A DNA stretch of 64,000 nt from Colwellia sp. GTDB lineage: Bacteria > Pseudomonadota > Gammaproteobacteria > Enterobacterales > Alteromonadaceae. Both the position numbers and the translations under genes were made by a program. Shown here one piece after another: positions 8,216 to 16,373 of the stretch (positions are counted from its first letter, which is position 1; each line of letters opens with the position of its first letter). The notes beneath the pieces were generated by a model. That model saw nothing but the letters and a program-made list of their open reading frames with translations, was not told where the DNA came from and did no database searches. The stretch spans positions 41,140 to 105,139 of the forward strand of contig JABSOY010000016.1 of NCBI GenBank assembly GCA_013215385.1, read 5' to 3'.

Positions 8216-9034
8216 TTAATCATTTCCTTTAAAACCAATAATAATGGCTAACTCAATAAATTTCTTTAGACTATCGTCTACCGAGAAGTCTGCTTGTTTT
8301 GAGCTAGCTGAAATCATCGCTTGTTCAAAGGTTTCTTCATTTTCACAGCACTGTAAAAATTCAAATTCCCCCAGAGTAATAGGTACTATTACTGTTTTTA
8401 ATTCAGGTCTGATCAAAGCCAAAAAAGTACTATTGTTCGTTTCATCATGCTGGTGACTAAAGTCTACTTCGATATCGGCTAAAGCATTATCTTGATTTAC
8501 CTGCCAAATTTCATCAACAGGATAGGCTGAACTAATAAGTCGATGAGATGGTGCTAAGACAAACTGTAATTGTAATATGTCAGTTACTTGCGCCAGCGTA
8601 GACCAGTCGGTAATGTTAGCATTATCCGCTAAAGAACTTTGGTGAAAAGCCCACTCTAATCGAGCCACATCGGCAAGGTAAGCAAGGTGTTTGACATGCT
8701 CAAATTCAGCTAGAAACGCAGAGAACTCTTCGCCATAATCATCCATGTTAGCGCTTGTCGGCCAAACTTCACGGATAAATTGTCGACAAGTTGCTCGGAA
8801 AAAATCGTCACCAACTAACTTTTCAATAACAGGATATGTCAGAGATAAAGAATGAGTGATATTCGCGATAGCACTGTTTTGGTATATGCCCATCAAACCT
8901 TGTGCTGAAATAACACGGGTATCAATATCGTCTACCATTAACGTATTATCTTTTGTTAATTTTCCAGACAAACAATCACTAATAAAGTTACGCTGCATGT
9001 CGGCTAACTTAGTCGCAGGGGATGGCTTAATCAA
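8216..9034 (-). CDS. DUF2063 protein, bufferin operon partner (BufC/HvfC-like)
   Basis: A 272-residue protein of the DUF2063 type, the partner of MNIO (DUF692) enzymes. Such proteins are thought to present the precursor peptide to the enzyme. The N-terminal domain has MQRNFISDCLSG, GLMGIYQNSAIANITHSL and TYPVIEKLVGDDFFRATCRQ; the C-terminal part is the usual variable second domain. The TTG start overlaps the upstream DUF692 stop (TTGA), implying translational coupling. A later ATG at 8998 is possible. It is the third gene of the DUF2282-DUF692-DUF2063 operon. Family is sure; the precise role here is by analogy. Confidence 0.88.
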   Translation of the reverse strand: MIKPSPATKLADMQRNFISDCLSGKLTKDNTLMVDDIDTRVISAQGLMGIYQNSAIANITHSLSLTYPVIEKLVGDDFFRATCRQFIREVWPTSANMDDYGEEFSAFLAEFEHVKHLAYLADVARLEWAFHQSSLADNANITDWSTLAQVTDILQLQFVLAPSHRLISSAYPVDEIWQVNQDNALADIEVDFSHQHDETNNSTFLALIRPELKTVIVPITLGEFEFLQCCENEETFEQAMISASSKQADFSVDDSLKKFIELAIIIGFKGND

Positions 9035-9888
9035 AAGATAAGTTGCCTATTCAACACCTTAGCCATAATAGCTTCGGCTTTACTTTTTTCTTCCAGCAAC
9101 ACCGATAACTCAGGTACATCAGTATCCCATTCGATAAGTGTTGGTACTGCACCAAAACGTTCTATAGCTTGCTCGTATAGTTGCCATACTCCGCCATAAA
9201 CTCTTTGACCATGAGTATCAATATATACCTCTTTACCTTCAATAGTATCAATACTATAACCCGCCAGATGAATTTCTTTGACAGCATCAGCAGGGAGACT
9301 ATTTAAATAAGCAATAGCGTCAAAGTTATGATTATGAGCACTGACAAAAATGTTGTTAACATCAAGTAGCAGGCCACAGCCAGTTACTTGGCTTACGTCT
9401 GCAAGAAAATCCCACTCAGTTATTGTCGAGTCAACAAAGCCCAAATAACTTGAGGGATTTTCGACCAGTATTTGTCTTTGTAAAATGTCTTGCGAGCGAT
9501 TGATATTTTGAGTTACTACATCAAATGCCTCTTCCGTATAGGGAATGGGCAATAAGTCAGGGAGGTAATGAACACCGTCACAAGCACTCCAAGAAAGGTG
9601 ATCTGAAACCAACGATGGCTGTAACCAATCAAGGGTTTTATTAATTTTTTGCAAATGTTGCTCTCGAACCGGACATGTCACATCAGCAGAGCCTAAAGAC
9701 ATACCAACACAATGAGCGGATATTTGGTAATTTTGTCGAATGGTTGCCAGGTATTTTGACGAAGTGCTGTGTTTATTTAAGAAGTTTTCAGTGTGCACTT
9801 CTAACCATGGCACATCAGGCTTATGTTCAATAAATTCTTGAAAATGTTGATACCTTAAACCAATACCAACGCCTTTTATCATTTCCAT
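9031..9888 (-). CDS. DUF692 multinuclear non-heme iron oxidase (BufB/HvfB-like)
   Basis: The modifying enzyme of the RiPP operon, a TIM-barrel MNIO related to MbnB. The expected metal-ligand segments are visible: WLEVHTENFL near the start, SAHCVGMSLG, SDHLSW, ILVENPSSYL, LLLDVNNIFVSAHNH and EIHLAGYS. In bufferin systems these enzymes oxidise precursor cysteines to heterocycles. The ATG at 9888 is chosen because AGGA sits 8 bases upstream; the open frame extends to a TTG at 9918 without a ribosome binding site. Product about 285 residues, cytoplasmic. It lies 68 bases downstream of the precursor gene and overlaps the DUF2063 gene. Confidence 0.92.
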   Translation of the reverse strand: MEMIKGVGIGLRYQHFQEFIEHKPDVPWLEVHTENFLNKHSTSSKYLATIRQNYQISAHCVGMSLGSADVTCPVREQHLQKINKTLDWLQPSLVSDHLSWSACDGVHYLPDLLPIPYTEEAFDVVTQNINRSQDILQRQILVENPSSYLGFVDSTITEWDFLADVSQVTGCGLLLDVNNIFVSAHNHNFDAIAYLNSLPADAVKEIHLAGYSIDTIEGKEVYIDTHGQRVYGGVWQLYEQAIERFGAVPTLIEWDTDVPELSVLLEEKSKAEAIMAKVLNRQLIF

Positions 9889-9956
9889 TCTTTTTATTCC
9901 TAAAGGTAAGGCTGGCAATGAGTCAAAAAAACATTGCCAATCTAGTTTATCTCAAA

Positions 9957-10244
9957 CTATTTCTTGGCCGGTTTTTCTGCTTTAACTATGCCCCCGGTAA
10001 TTTTTTCACAAGTCCCCTTTGGCACATATACCCATTCATTATCATCATTATCAACCGTTGCCTGCCCTGCACAACCATGGCTACCGTTTAATGCGCCGCA
10101 ATCATTTTTACCCGCTTTTGCGATACCTGCGCACTTTTCCCAAGCTGTTGGTTGCTCAGGCACTGCATGTGCTGTGCTCGCGGCTAATACACCTAAAGCT
10201 AAAACACTTGAAATTGCCGCTTTGGCCATTACTTTATTACTCAT
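9957..10244 (-). CDS. DUF2282 bufferin-type RiPP precursor (BufA1-like)
   Basis: A 95-residue exported small protein, the presumed precursor of a metal-binding modified peptide. A signal peptide spans about residues 1-27 (ends STAHA). The mature part has four cysteines, Cys38, Cys49, Cys58 and Cys79, in the family pattern [21 protein letters not shown] and PKGTCEKI. In characterised bufferins some of these cysteines become thiooxazoles and the peptide sequesters copper. Ribosome binding site AAGGAATAAAA precedes the ATG. It heads the operon with the MNIO enzyme and DUF2063 partner. No DoxX gene or ECF sigma factor is adjacent. Metal and modification here are inferred. Confidence 0.92.
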   Translation of the reverse strand: MSNKVMAKAAISSVLALGVLAASTAHAVPEQPTAWEKCAGIAKAGKNDCGALNGSHGCAGQATVDNDDNEWVYVPKGTCEKITGGIVKAEKPAKK

Positions 10245-10668
10245 TTTTATTCCTTATTAAAGTTTAATTGCGTCTCTACCTCTGAAAAGAGAGCTTGAGA
10301 AGATAAAAAATTTCAAAAAACTTGCTCTTTTTGATTTCAGGTAATTTATTTTGAGATTTCAATCGAAAACGATTCAAGTTTAAAACAAGCATTGATTAGG
10401 CTAAAAAAGTTGCAGTTACGGCAAAGTAAAAAGCAAACCATAACAGCTATTTTTGTGAGAGGATGTCGCTATTTAAAATAGGCTTTTAGCGCCATTTTAA
10501 GCATTATATAGCTGGCGTGAGTAATCTTTTAAATATCAAGAAAGTATCTATTTTAGCGTGAAACGAGGAAGTTAGAACATTGATGCTAGCTGCCACTGTT
10601 CGCATTAATCATCAATGTTTATTCAACTTTTTAAATTAAAAAATCACCTACTGGCGAATACAATAAAC
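10245..10668. other. Leader region of the bufferin operon
   Basis: A 424-base gap holding the promoter side of the DUF2282 gene. A dyad at 10358-10377 is listed separately. No further gene was found. No textbook sigma-70 or ECF promoter could be picked with confidence. Confidence 0.5.
10358..10377. promoter_or_regulatory. Candidate operator upstream of the bufferin operon
   Basis: AATCG (10361-10365) and CGATT (10370-10374) form a perfect dyad around AAAA, extended to TTCAATCG/CGATTCAA with one mismatch. It lies about 115 bases before the DUF2282 start codon. The factor is unknown. Confidence 0.35.
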
Positions 10669-10845
10669 TTAACTTTGACTTTCCGAAAGATATTTCCCAT
10701 TAAATAAATTGACTTCTGTGCTGGTATTCCAAAGATTTAATAATTGGTGAAACTCGGCTAATTCCGTTGATGAAACGGTGTGATAGAGGGCTTTTTCAGA
10801 GAGTAAACTTAGACGTTCGAATTCATTTTCATCCATTGTCATCAT
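10669..10845 (-). CDS. Small protein of 58 residues, unknown function
   Basis: An ORF of 58 residues, starting MMTMDENEFERLSLLSEKAL and containing STELAEFHQLLNLWN near the middle. The composition (acidic, amphipathic helices) and codon use look like a real small protein. It resembles two other small proteins in this window, at 54788-54973 and 55043-55222, in sharing an R-L-x-x-L-x-E-K helix followed by an E-L-x-x-x-x-x-L helix. The ribosome binding site is weak. It lies upstream of the bufferin operon on the same strand, but 424 bases separate them. No function is proposed. Confidence 0.55.
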   Translation of the reverse strand: MMTMDENEFERLSLLSEKALYHTVSSTELAEFHQLLNLWNTSTEVNLFNGKYLSESQS

Positions 10846-10949
10846 CCATGATTGAGTTGTAATTAAAGTTTAGGAAAGAAAAACATCTAAGTCAAACAAC
10901 AAGTTAAATTAGCTTTTATAGCGATATACCAGATACAAAAGTGTATTCA

Positions 10950-11099
10950 TTATGCTATTTTTCTGATTGCTCTTTTAGAACCTAATTCAGGATATTCTTT
11001 CATAAACGGCTTAAACTCTTTTTCTACATCTTTAGTTGCAGCAATTTTTCCCTTAAATTGCCTGAATATAGTTTTCCTGTTAGTGGTTAAAAGGCTTAA
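10950..11099 (-). pseudogene. Possible gene remnant (C-terminal fragment)
   Basis: An open frame of 49 codons without a usable start codon near its beginning; the only ATG is codon 33. It reads like coding sequence: FKGKIAATKDVEKEFKPF, then MKEYPELGSKRAIRKIA at the end. The frame is closed upstream by a stop at 11100-11102. This could be the surviving tail of a decayed gene. The parent family was not recognised, and chance cannot be excluded. Confidence 0.3.
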
Positions 11100-11214
11100 T
11101 TAGCCCTTTAATTAACAAGACAATGATTTCCCGCTTAACCAATTAAATGTTTGCTAGCAGGGCTATATTTGTCTGCTAATTTCACATTGAAATCACCATT
11201 AACAAGAAAGTTAT
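11100..11214. other. Short gap between remnant and unknown gene
   Basis: Nothing was recognised in this stretch apart from AT-rich DNA. Confidence 0.4.
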
Positions 11215-11583
11215 TCAAATCACAGTAAAAGAAAAGGTTAACTTACAGTCGATGTACTTAAGCATTCGATTTACTATTACAGGTATATCAAAAGTATTTG
11301 TACCAGAATCAGCACTTACTGAAACAAAAATATCACATGCTTCAATCGCTATTCTTTGTCTTACGTAATAGTCATTTATATCGTCTAAGTTATTAGACGT
11401 TAAGGGAACACAAACAACATAATAATTATTTTCGACTTGATGCTGACGTGAAGAACCTAAAATTTCTCGTTCTAGGGTAAAAGTTTGCATCTTATCTAAG
11501 CGAGTAAACCTGAAACTTATATCAGCTTTAGTATTTGAATTTGAATTTGAATTTGTCACCTGACGCTCTATGCCTTTTAGCAA
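11215..11583 (-). CDS. Hypothetical protein with an Asn-Ser repeat
   Basis: A 122-residue open frame from a TTG (11581-11583) with no clear ribosome binding site. The product begins MLKGIERQVTNSNSNSNTK, where the NS repeats are encoded by a GAATTT hexamer array (11532-11555), then a mixed alpha/beta region with VENNYYVVCVPLTSNN and NRMLKYIDCKLTFSFTVI at the end. No signal peptide. No family was recognised. It lies between the MYG1 gene and the sparse region with a remnant, so it may be a real but accessory gene, or a truncated one. Confidence 0.45.
   Translation of the reverse strand: MLKGIERQVTNSNSNSNTKADISFRFTRLDKMQTFTLEREILGSSRQHQVENNYYVVCVPLTSNNLDDINDYYVRQRIAIEACDIFVSVSADSGTNTFDIPVIVNRMLKYIDCKLTFSFTVI
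11532..11555. repeat. GAATTT hexanucleotide tandem repeat
   Basis: Three to four consecutive GAATTT-type units lie inside the hypothetical gene at 11215-11583. The 6-base unit keeps the reading frame, so copy changes would only alter the number of Asn-Ser pairs. Confidence 0.6.
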
Positions 11584-11669
11584 TAAAAATGGATAATTTG
11601 TTGAGATACACGTAACAAAACACCCTTGTAAATTAAAATGTTTATATTTAAACCTTTGATGATTCTTTA

Positions 11670-12539
11670 TTATGCTTCAAGTGCAATGGCAGCCATTTTC
11701 ATCGTACTTTCAAATGATTCCGCACCCGCAATAAATAAACCATTATGGCAAAACATAGCATCATCAATACCGGTCACATCTTTAAGGGCTTTATCCGATA
11801 AGCCAGCCCATGGTGTCGGTAACGATTTTTTGTCTTCAAATGAACCCGGTTCAACAGGTACCGTTTGAATTCGCCATTGCCCTGAATTAGAGGGGTAAAC
11901 CATATATAAAGCTTCTTCAGATAAGGCGTGAACCGTTCTTTTCCACGGTGTATATTTGTCTAAGACGATGACTCTTGGATCTACAGCATTATCAATTGCT
12001 TTAGCGACAATTTCTTTGGCACTAATACCGCCGTTAGCAGAAGCAATGAACCGTGTTAAAACGCGCGACGCAAAATCAACCGCCTCATCAAAACAAGTAT
12101 CAAAATGACTTTCTTCTTGCCAAGTAGGGTTAAACATTGAAATCGTTTGACTAAGGCTAATGCCTTGAGAAACACCTTCGACATGGCCACAATCGATGGC
12201 ATCAATCGTTGACACTAGACCCGCATCAACAGCATCAGCTACCTCTTGACTCCCCTGGCATATTTCCACGCCATATTTCTGCCAAATTAAACCAAACGAA
12301 GAATAAGGAATACCATTTTCGCGTTCACCTGCACCGCCACGTTGATGATGATCAAAGCGGCCTGCATCAGCGTCATATTCACCACCAACATCGATAACAA
12401 TATCGGCCTTGCCAATAATTTCTAAATCACGCGTACGTACGAGCTTTAAAGAAGGAAAAATGTTTTTAAGTGCCGCGACACTGAAAACATCATCAGCATG
12501 AAAATTACCGTTGTGAGTTGCTATAGTTTTATCATTCAT
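11670..12539 (-). CDS. MYG1 family protein (UPF0160)
   Basis: A 289-residue member of the MYG1 family, DHH-like metal-dependent hydrolases; the eukaryotic member is a 3'-5' RNA exonuclease. Metal-binding motifs are visible: IATHNGNFHADDVFSVAAL at residues about 6-24, VIDVGGEYDADAGRFDHHQRG around 48-68, and VDAGLVSTIDAIDCGH. The C-terminal part (IDNAVDPRVIVLDKYTPWKR, then ALYMVYPS) is also typical. Length agrees with the family. Monocistronic by appearance. The bacterial substrate is not established. Confidence 0.93.
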   Translation of the reverse strand: MNDKTIATHNGNFHADDVFSVAALKNIFPSLKLVRTRDLEIIGKADIVIDVGGEYDADAGRFDHHQRGGAGERENGIPYSSFGLIWQKYGVEICQGSQEVADAVDAGLVSTIDAIDCGHVEGVSQGISLSQTISMFNPTWQEESHFDTCFDEAVDFASRVLTRFIASANGGISAKEIVAKAIDNAVDPRVIVLDKYTPWKRTVHALSEEALYMVYPSNSGQWRIQTVPVEPGSFEDKKSLPTPWAGLSDKALKDVTGIDDAMFCHNGLFIAGAESFESTMKMAAIALEA

Positions 12540-12800
12540 TTTTTATATCATTTTAGAAAGGGGTAAGAAGGTGTAGTGAGTAAACGTTACTGTTTGAACT
12601 TTTTCATTTTATAAAGTTTCATCAGTAAAATTATAGGGCGGATTCTATACGAAGACAACAAACAAAAATAGCGGATTTTAAAAAACTAAAATATCAACAT
12701 CGCGGTCAAATAGGCTTCTGATAATAATGAGCTCAATACCTTGTAAAACAAAACCTAACCAACAGCTAGAAGTCAGCTTATTTTGCTTATTTTGTCTTTA

Positions 12801-12998
12801 TCAATAGACTTCATCGTCACTATAAACATTTACGCCAAGCTCACCATTAACACTTTCAGAAACCAAGAAATTTATCGGCTTACAACAAACTTGGCAATCT
12901 TCAATATATTGCTGATTCAAATCGGCGGGATCAATTAAAACGTTAATCGTTTGACCACAATAAGGACACCCTACAGACTTTTCAGTTAATTGATTCAA
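12801..12998 (-). CDS. CPXCG motif-containing cysteine-rich protein
   Basis: A 65-residue protein with a small zinc-ribbon-like pattern: GCPYCGQTINVLID near residue 10 and EDCQVCCKPINFLV near 33. Such proteins are common single genes in gammaproteobacteria with no known function. It begins at a TTG (12996-12998), supported by AGGA about 9 bases upstream; no ATG is available. Likely a cytoplasmic metal-binding protein. Confidence 0.85.
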   Translation of the reverse strand: MNQLTEKSVGCPYCGQTINVLIDPADLNQQYIEDCQVCCKPINFLVSESVNGELGVNVYSDDEVY

Positions 12999-13034
12999 TG
13001 ACTATTTTCCTCAGGCTTGGGAGAGCAATTTTTA

Positions 13035-13463
13035 TTAACTGGTCATAATAGTTAATAGCTGTCCGTTTAAATCATTTATTTGTTTTTGTAATAGCTTAAC
13101 TTGTTCTTTTGACCCTTCATCATCTTGACCTTTTAATTTTTGCAGCTCTTCTGATACCTTTTCTATTCGTTCTTTTAAATCGGCTATAATTTTTTGCTTA
13201 AGCTCTTCTGCCATTGCAAAGATAGATTTACTCTCTGAGCCAGCTGACACGTTAACGCTTTCTTTGCTTTCTTCTTTGAGCTGCTCATTAGCTTCATCAG
13301 ATATAGAGACTTTATCTTCAGGCCAACCTTTAGTATGGACATTTGGAGTCGTGCTGCCAGTTATGTCAATATTCGTTGCACGTTCATTATTAGTATTTGA
13401 TAATTTGTCATTGCTTAAGCTTAAGTTCGACTGTCTTAAAGCAATGTTAGTAATTGAAGTCAT
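13035..13463 (-). CDS. Hypothetical protein, disordered N-terminus and coiled coil
   Basis: A 142-residue protein of unknown function. Residues 1-50 are Asn/Ser/Thr-rich and probably disordered, followed by the short motif DKVSISDEANEQL (about 50-62), then a long predicted coiled coil (FAMAEELKQKIIADLKERIE and KVSEELQKLKG) to a short end. No signal peptide or membrane segment. The ATG has a good ribosome binding site (AGGATTTTTC). A second unknown Asn/Ser-rich protein follows upstream on the same strand (13766). The VSISDEA motif recalls small flagellar or secretion-associated proteins, but this is weak. Confidence 0.65.
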   Translation of the reverse strand: MTSITNIALRQSNLSLSNDKLSNTNNERATNIDITGSTTPNVHTKGWPEDKVSISDEANEQLKEESKESVNVSAGSESKSIFAMAEELKQKIIADLKERIEKVSEELQKLKGQDDEGSKEQVKLLQKQINDLNGQLLTIMTS

Positions 13464-13765
13464 GAAAAATCCTTTTCAACTTTAGTAATTTAATTATCGG
13501 CTTTATAGCCATATCCTTTAGCTATAGTTTAAAGAGTCATGGTGAAATCCATTATTGATGCAATACCATGATAGACAGCTTTAAATAAAGTGCCTAAAAA
13601 CATCAAAAGGCTTTAGCCCGTATAGCTAAATAAGGAAGCATTGAAAAACAACAGTCAGAGTAGACTAAATAGATGAATAAAAATTTTTACATTATTATGT
13701 TGAACAATACTCTTCGAAAAATGTTCTTTATGACCAAGTGTTTTGTCGCAGTTCACAAATAAACT
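13464..13765. other. Intergenic gap between two unknown genes
   Basis: No gene was recognised. TCATGGT (13538-13544) and ACCATGA (13565-13571) form a 7-base inverted repeat with a 20-base spacer, without a T-run. The promoter of the downstream coiled-coil gene should lie here. Confidence 0.4.
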
Positions 13766-14473
13766 TTAATCGAATGAGACTTGTATATAGCGGTCAACTT
13801 TTGCGTTACTTAAGCGTTTGTGTGATATTTTATCAATAATCTCAATCGCTTGATAGACCTTACTAATTGCTGCTCTGTCATCTAACGGAAGAATTTCAAA
13901 GGTGTCAGCACTTATCGTTTCTCTAATCGAGAACAAAGTAGACTCTAGCGATTCTTTGAAGCTAGGATCATTTTTTGCTTTATCAACATCTGAAAGAATT
14001 TTCTTAGCTGTTGTCAGTGCTTCTTTTAAAGCTAATAAGCTCTTACTATCTGTTTCAGTATCACTATCGTCAACTCCCGCTTTATCTAAACGCTCGACAA
14101 AATCACCAGCAAAATTTGCTAACGTTTGACTAGACACCTCTGTATTATGGTTTTTGTCTGCATCTGTTAATTTAGTATCCGTTAATCTCGCATATTCTTG
14201 CTTAGAAATTAAACCTAGTTCATAAGCTCTTTCTTTGAGTGCATTAACATCATTAAAATTCATCGCACCATTGCTAAAAAATTCGCTACTAATAGCATTT
14301 ATCTTTTTAGCTCTACTGCTCAAATATAAGTTTTCTTTTTGGCTAGATGCAGCCTCATCTATTGGCGTATTCGATTTCTTATGAGCTTCAATAATTTCAT
14401 CAATTTCTGCGGTTGCAGAATTAGATGTGTTTATATTATAGTTACTGCTGTATGCGTTAATGTTATTTATCAT
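13766..14473 (-). CDS. Hypothetical Asn/Ser-rich helical protein
   Basis: A protein of about 235 residues, unknown function. It opens with MINNINAYSSNYNINTSNSA, a disordered segment, then ENLYLSSRAKKINAISSEFF, ALKERAYELGLISKQEYARL, and a mostly helical Asp/Lys-rich remainder. No signal peptide. The ATG at 14471-14473 is preferred; the open frame extends to a TTG at 14488, neither with a clear ribosome binding site. It shares with its neighbour (13035) an N-terminal Asn/Ser-rich region followed by a short hydrophobic-Ser motif, so the two may act together. The role is unknown. Confidence 0.6.
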   Translation of the reverse strand: MINNINAYSSNYNINTSNSATAEIDEIIEAHKKSNTPIDEAASSQKENLYLSSRAKKINAISSEFFSNGAMNFNDVNALKERAYELGLISKQEYARLTDTKLTDADKNHNTEVSSQTLANFAGDFVERLDKAGVDDSDTETDSKSLLALKEALTTAKKILSDVDKAKNDPSFKESLESTLFSIRETISADTFEILPLDDRAAISKVYQAIEIIDKISHKRLSNAKVDRYIQVSFD

Positions 14474-14814
14474 AGAGGTACTTAGCAAAAAATTGACACA
14501 TTAACTGTGTTAGCAATAATTAAGCCGTAGTAGTTAAATTAATCAAAGCATATTGCATAGCATCAATTTTTACTGTGTTAGGGGGCAGGGGGAATAACTC
14601 TTTAAATTTAGCGCCGTACTACCTCCACCTCTGAGACAAAGAGTGTTTATTAGTTTGATTATTTAACATCAGCATTTTTAACGGTAATCCAGCAGACGTT
14701 TCTCAGCCAATAAACAGCAGTATCGTTGACTAATACAACGACTAACACTATACCTAAAAGTACCGCTATTAATTACGTATACCATCAAAATAACATTCAT
14801 TGAAGGTATCTATT
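14474..14814. other. Divergent intergenic region
   Basis: A 341-base gap holding the promoters of the two divergent flanking genes. No RNA or repeat was recognised. A G-rich tract (GGGGGCAGGGGG, 14581-14592) is unusual in this AT-rich DNA. Confidence 0.45.
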
Positions 14815-16287
14815 TTGCAGTACATTATATTAATTATATTTACCCACTTTTTTATTAATTTTTTAGTGCAAGCTGAAAAAGTTATAGTAGGCGCTGATGT
14901 ATGGAAAGATGTATCAACTCAAGACGGTAAAGGCATTTACCTAAATTTGCTTAATCGTGTTTACGGAAAAGACAACATCATCATAAATATTGACAGCTAC
15001 AATCGAAATTTAGTCGCTTTTAAACAGGATAAAGTCGATATATTAGTGGGTGTTTTTCGTGAAGATGTTAACAAAGCAATTTTGCCCCATTGGTTTCTGG
15101 ATACTGACGATCCGGTACATGCCTTTTATCATCAAGAGGACATTAGCATTGTGTCTCCTGCAGACTTTGCTAATAAATTAACGTCATGGGTGCGAGGTTA
15201 TCACTTTGAAAACTTCTTATTTTACAATACAAATAATTATCCGGTAAATTCTCCTAAAGAAGGTTTTTCTCTATTAAATAATAAAAGAATCGATATATTT
15301 ATTGATTATAAAAGCAATGTGCCTAAACAATTTAAAAATAAATTTTCCAGCTACCAAGTACTGCCAAGACGTCATCTATACCTTGCTTTTCAGCTTAATA
15401 AGCAAGGCGAAGCGTTAGCAAATAAATTTGATAGCGAAATGGAAAAGCTAAGAGCGTCTGGTGAATTAGCGTCAATTTTTGGCCTGCATTATAAAGATTC
15501 AAAGCACGATGATTTTTCTCGAGAAAAGAAAAAAATGATAATTTATACTGATGAAGTAGAGTTACTGCGTAATTATCATAATAAAAGTAATAAAGGAGTT
15601 TCTACCTTAAACAACACGCTAAGTTTACTTTTTGATCAACTAGATGAATATTATTTTGAATTTAAAATATTAAATGATTATTCTAAAACACTGCAAAATA
15701 CCAAGCAAGATAACCTTTGTTACAGTGATATGTTAAAAACACAAGCTCGCCTTAAAAACTTTGATTTTAGCTCTCCTTCCTCATTGTTTTTAGGTTTAAG
15801 AGCCTATAGTAAAAAATCTTTGCCCTACTCTGGAAAAATTAGTATTGAAAGTTTATTAACAGACAATGAAGATTATACATTAGCTTTAGTAAACGGAAGA
15901 AGTTACGGCGAAAGTATAGATCAACAGCTTCGCAATATTTCCAGTACAAGGCTGATAAAAGTATCAGCAGAATTAGATAGAGCATTAACCATTTTTGAAC
16001 ATGGCCGCTTTGATCTGATGATAGAGTACCCGCAGGATATATTTATTCACTGGGCACGCATCAGTAACAACAAGTTATATTCGTATGAATTAGCGCAAGC
16101 AAAGCCTTATTATTTAGGTCACATGATGTGTTCTAAATCCGAAAACAACCGCATTTTTCTTGAGAAGTTTAATAACGCGTTAAAAGCCTTAGTTACTAGT
16201 GGTACTTTACTCGCTATTCAATCTAAAAATGTCCCGCCAAGTGATAAAGTAAACTTTGAAAAATATTTTCAACAAGTTTTTAACTGA
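14815..16287 (+). CDS. Tandem periplasmic solute-binding-like protein
   Basis: A 490-residue exported protein that looks like two solute-binding-protein lobes in a row. After a signal peptide (QYIILIIFTHFFINFLVQA) comes a first unit (VIVGADVWKDV to about residue 225, ending EMEKLRASGELASIFG). A second unit starts MIIYTDEVELL and ends FNNALKALVTSGTLLAIQSK, repeating the helix that closes family 3 binding proteins. TTG at 14815 is chosen because AAGG (14803-14806) lies 8 bases upstream; the frame could extend to a TTG at 14800. No transporter or kinase genes accompany it. The ligand is unknown. Confidence 0.65.
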   Translation: MQYIILIIFTHFFINFLVQAEKVIVGADVWKDVSTQDGKGIYLNLLNRVYGKDNIIINIDSYNRNLVAFKQDKVDILVGVFREDVNKAILPHWFLDTDDPVHAFYHQEDISIVSPADFANKLTSWVRGYHFENFLFYNTNNYPVNSPKEGFSLLNNKRIDIFIDYKSNVPKQFKNKFSSYQVLPRRHLYLAFQLNKQGEALANKFDSEMEKLRASGELASIFGLHYKDSKHDDFSREKKKMIIYTDEVELLRNYHNKSNKGVSTLNNTLSLLFDQLDEYYFEFKILNDYSKTLQNTKQDNLCYSDMLKTQARLKNFDFSSPSSLFLGLRAYSKKSLPYSGKISIESLLTDNEDYTLALVNGRSYGESIDQQLRNISSTRLIKVSAELDRALTIFEHGRFDLMIEYPQDIFIHWARISNNKLYSYELAQAKPYYLGHMMCSKSENNRIFLEKFNNALKALVTSGTLLAIQSKNVPPSDKVNFEKYFQQVFN

Positions 16288-16373
16288 AGTTGCTTAGTAA
16301 TTAACATTTCAACCATATTACATCATCAAAACCTCTGTGGTAGACTGACAAAAATCATACAAATTTTGCTAAT

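Noticed and set aside
8020..8238. Minus-strand frame of 72 codons across the terminator
   Set aside because: It runs through the perfect terminator hairpin at 8056-8083 and overlaps the ends of two real genes.
9964..10267. Plus-strand frames antisense to the RiPP precursor
   Set aside because: They are shadows of the strongly coding DUF2282 gene, with no ribosome binding site.
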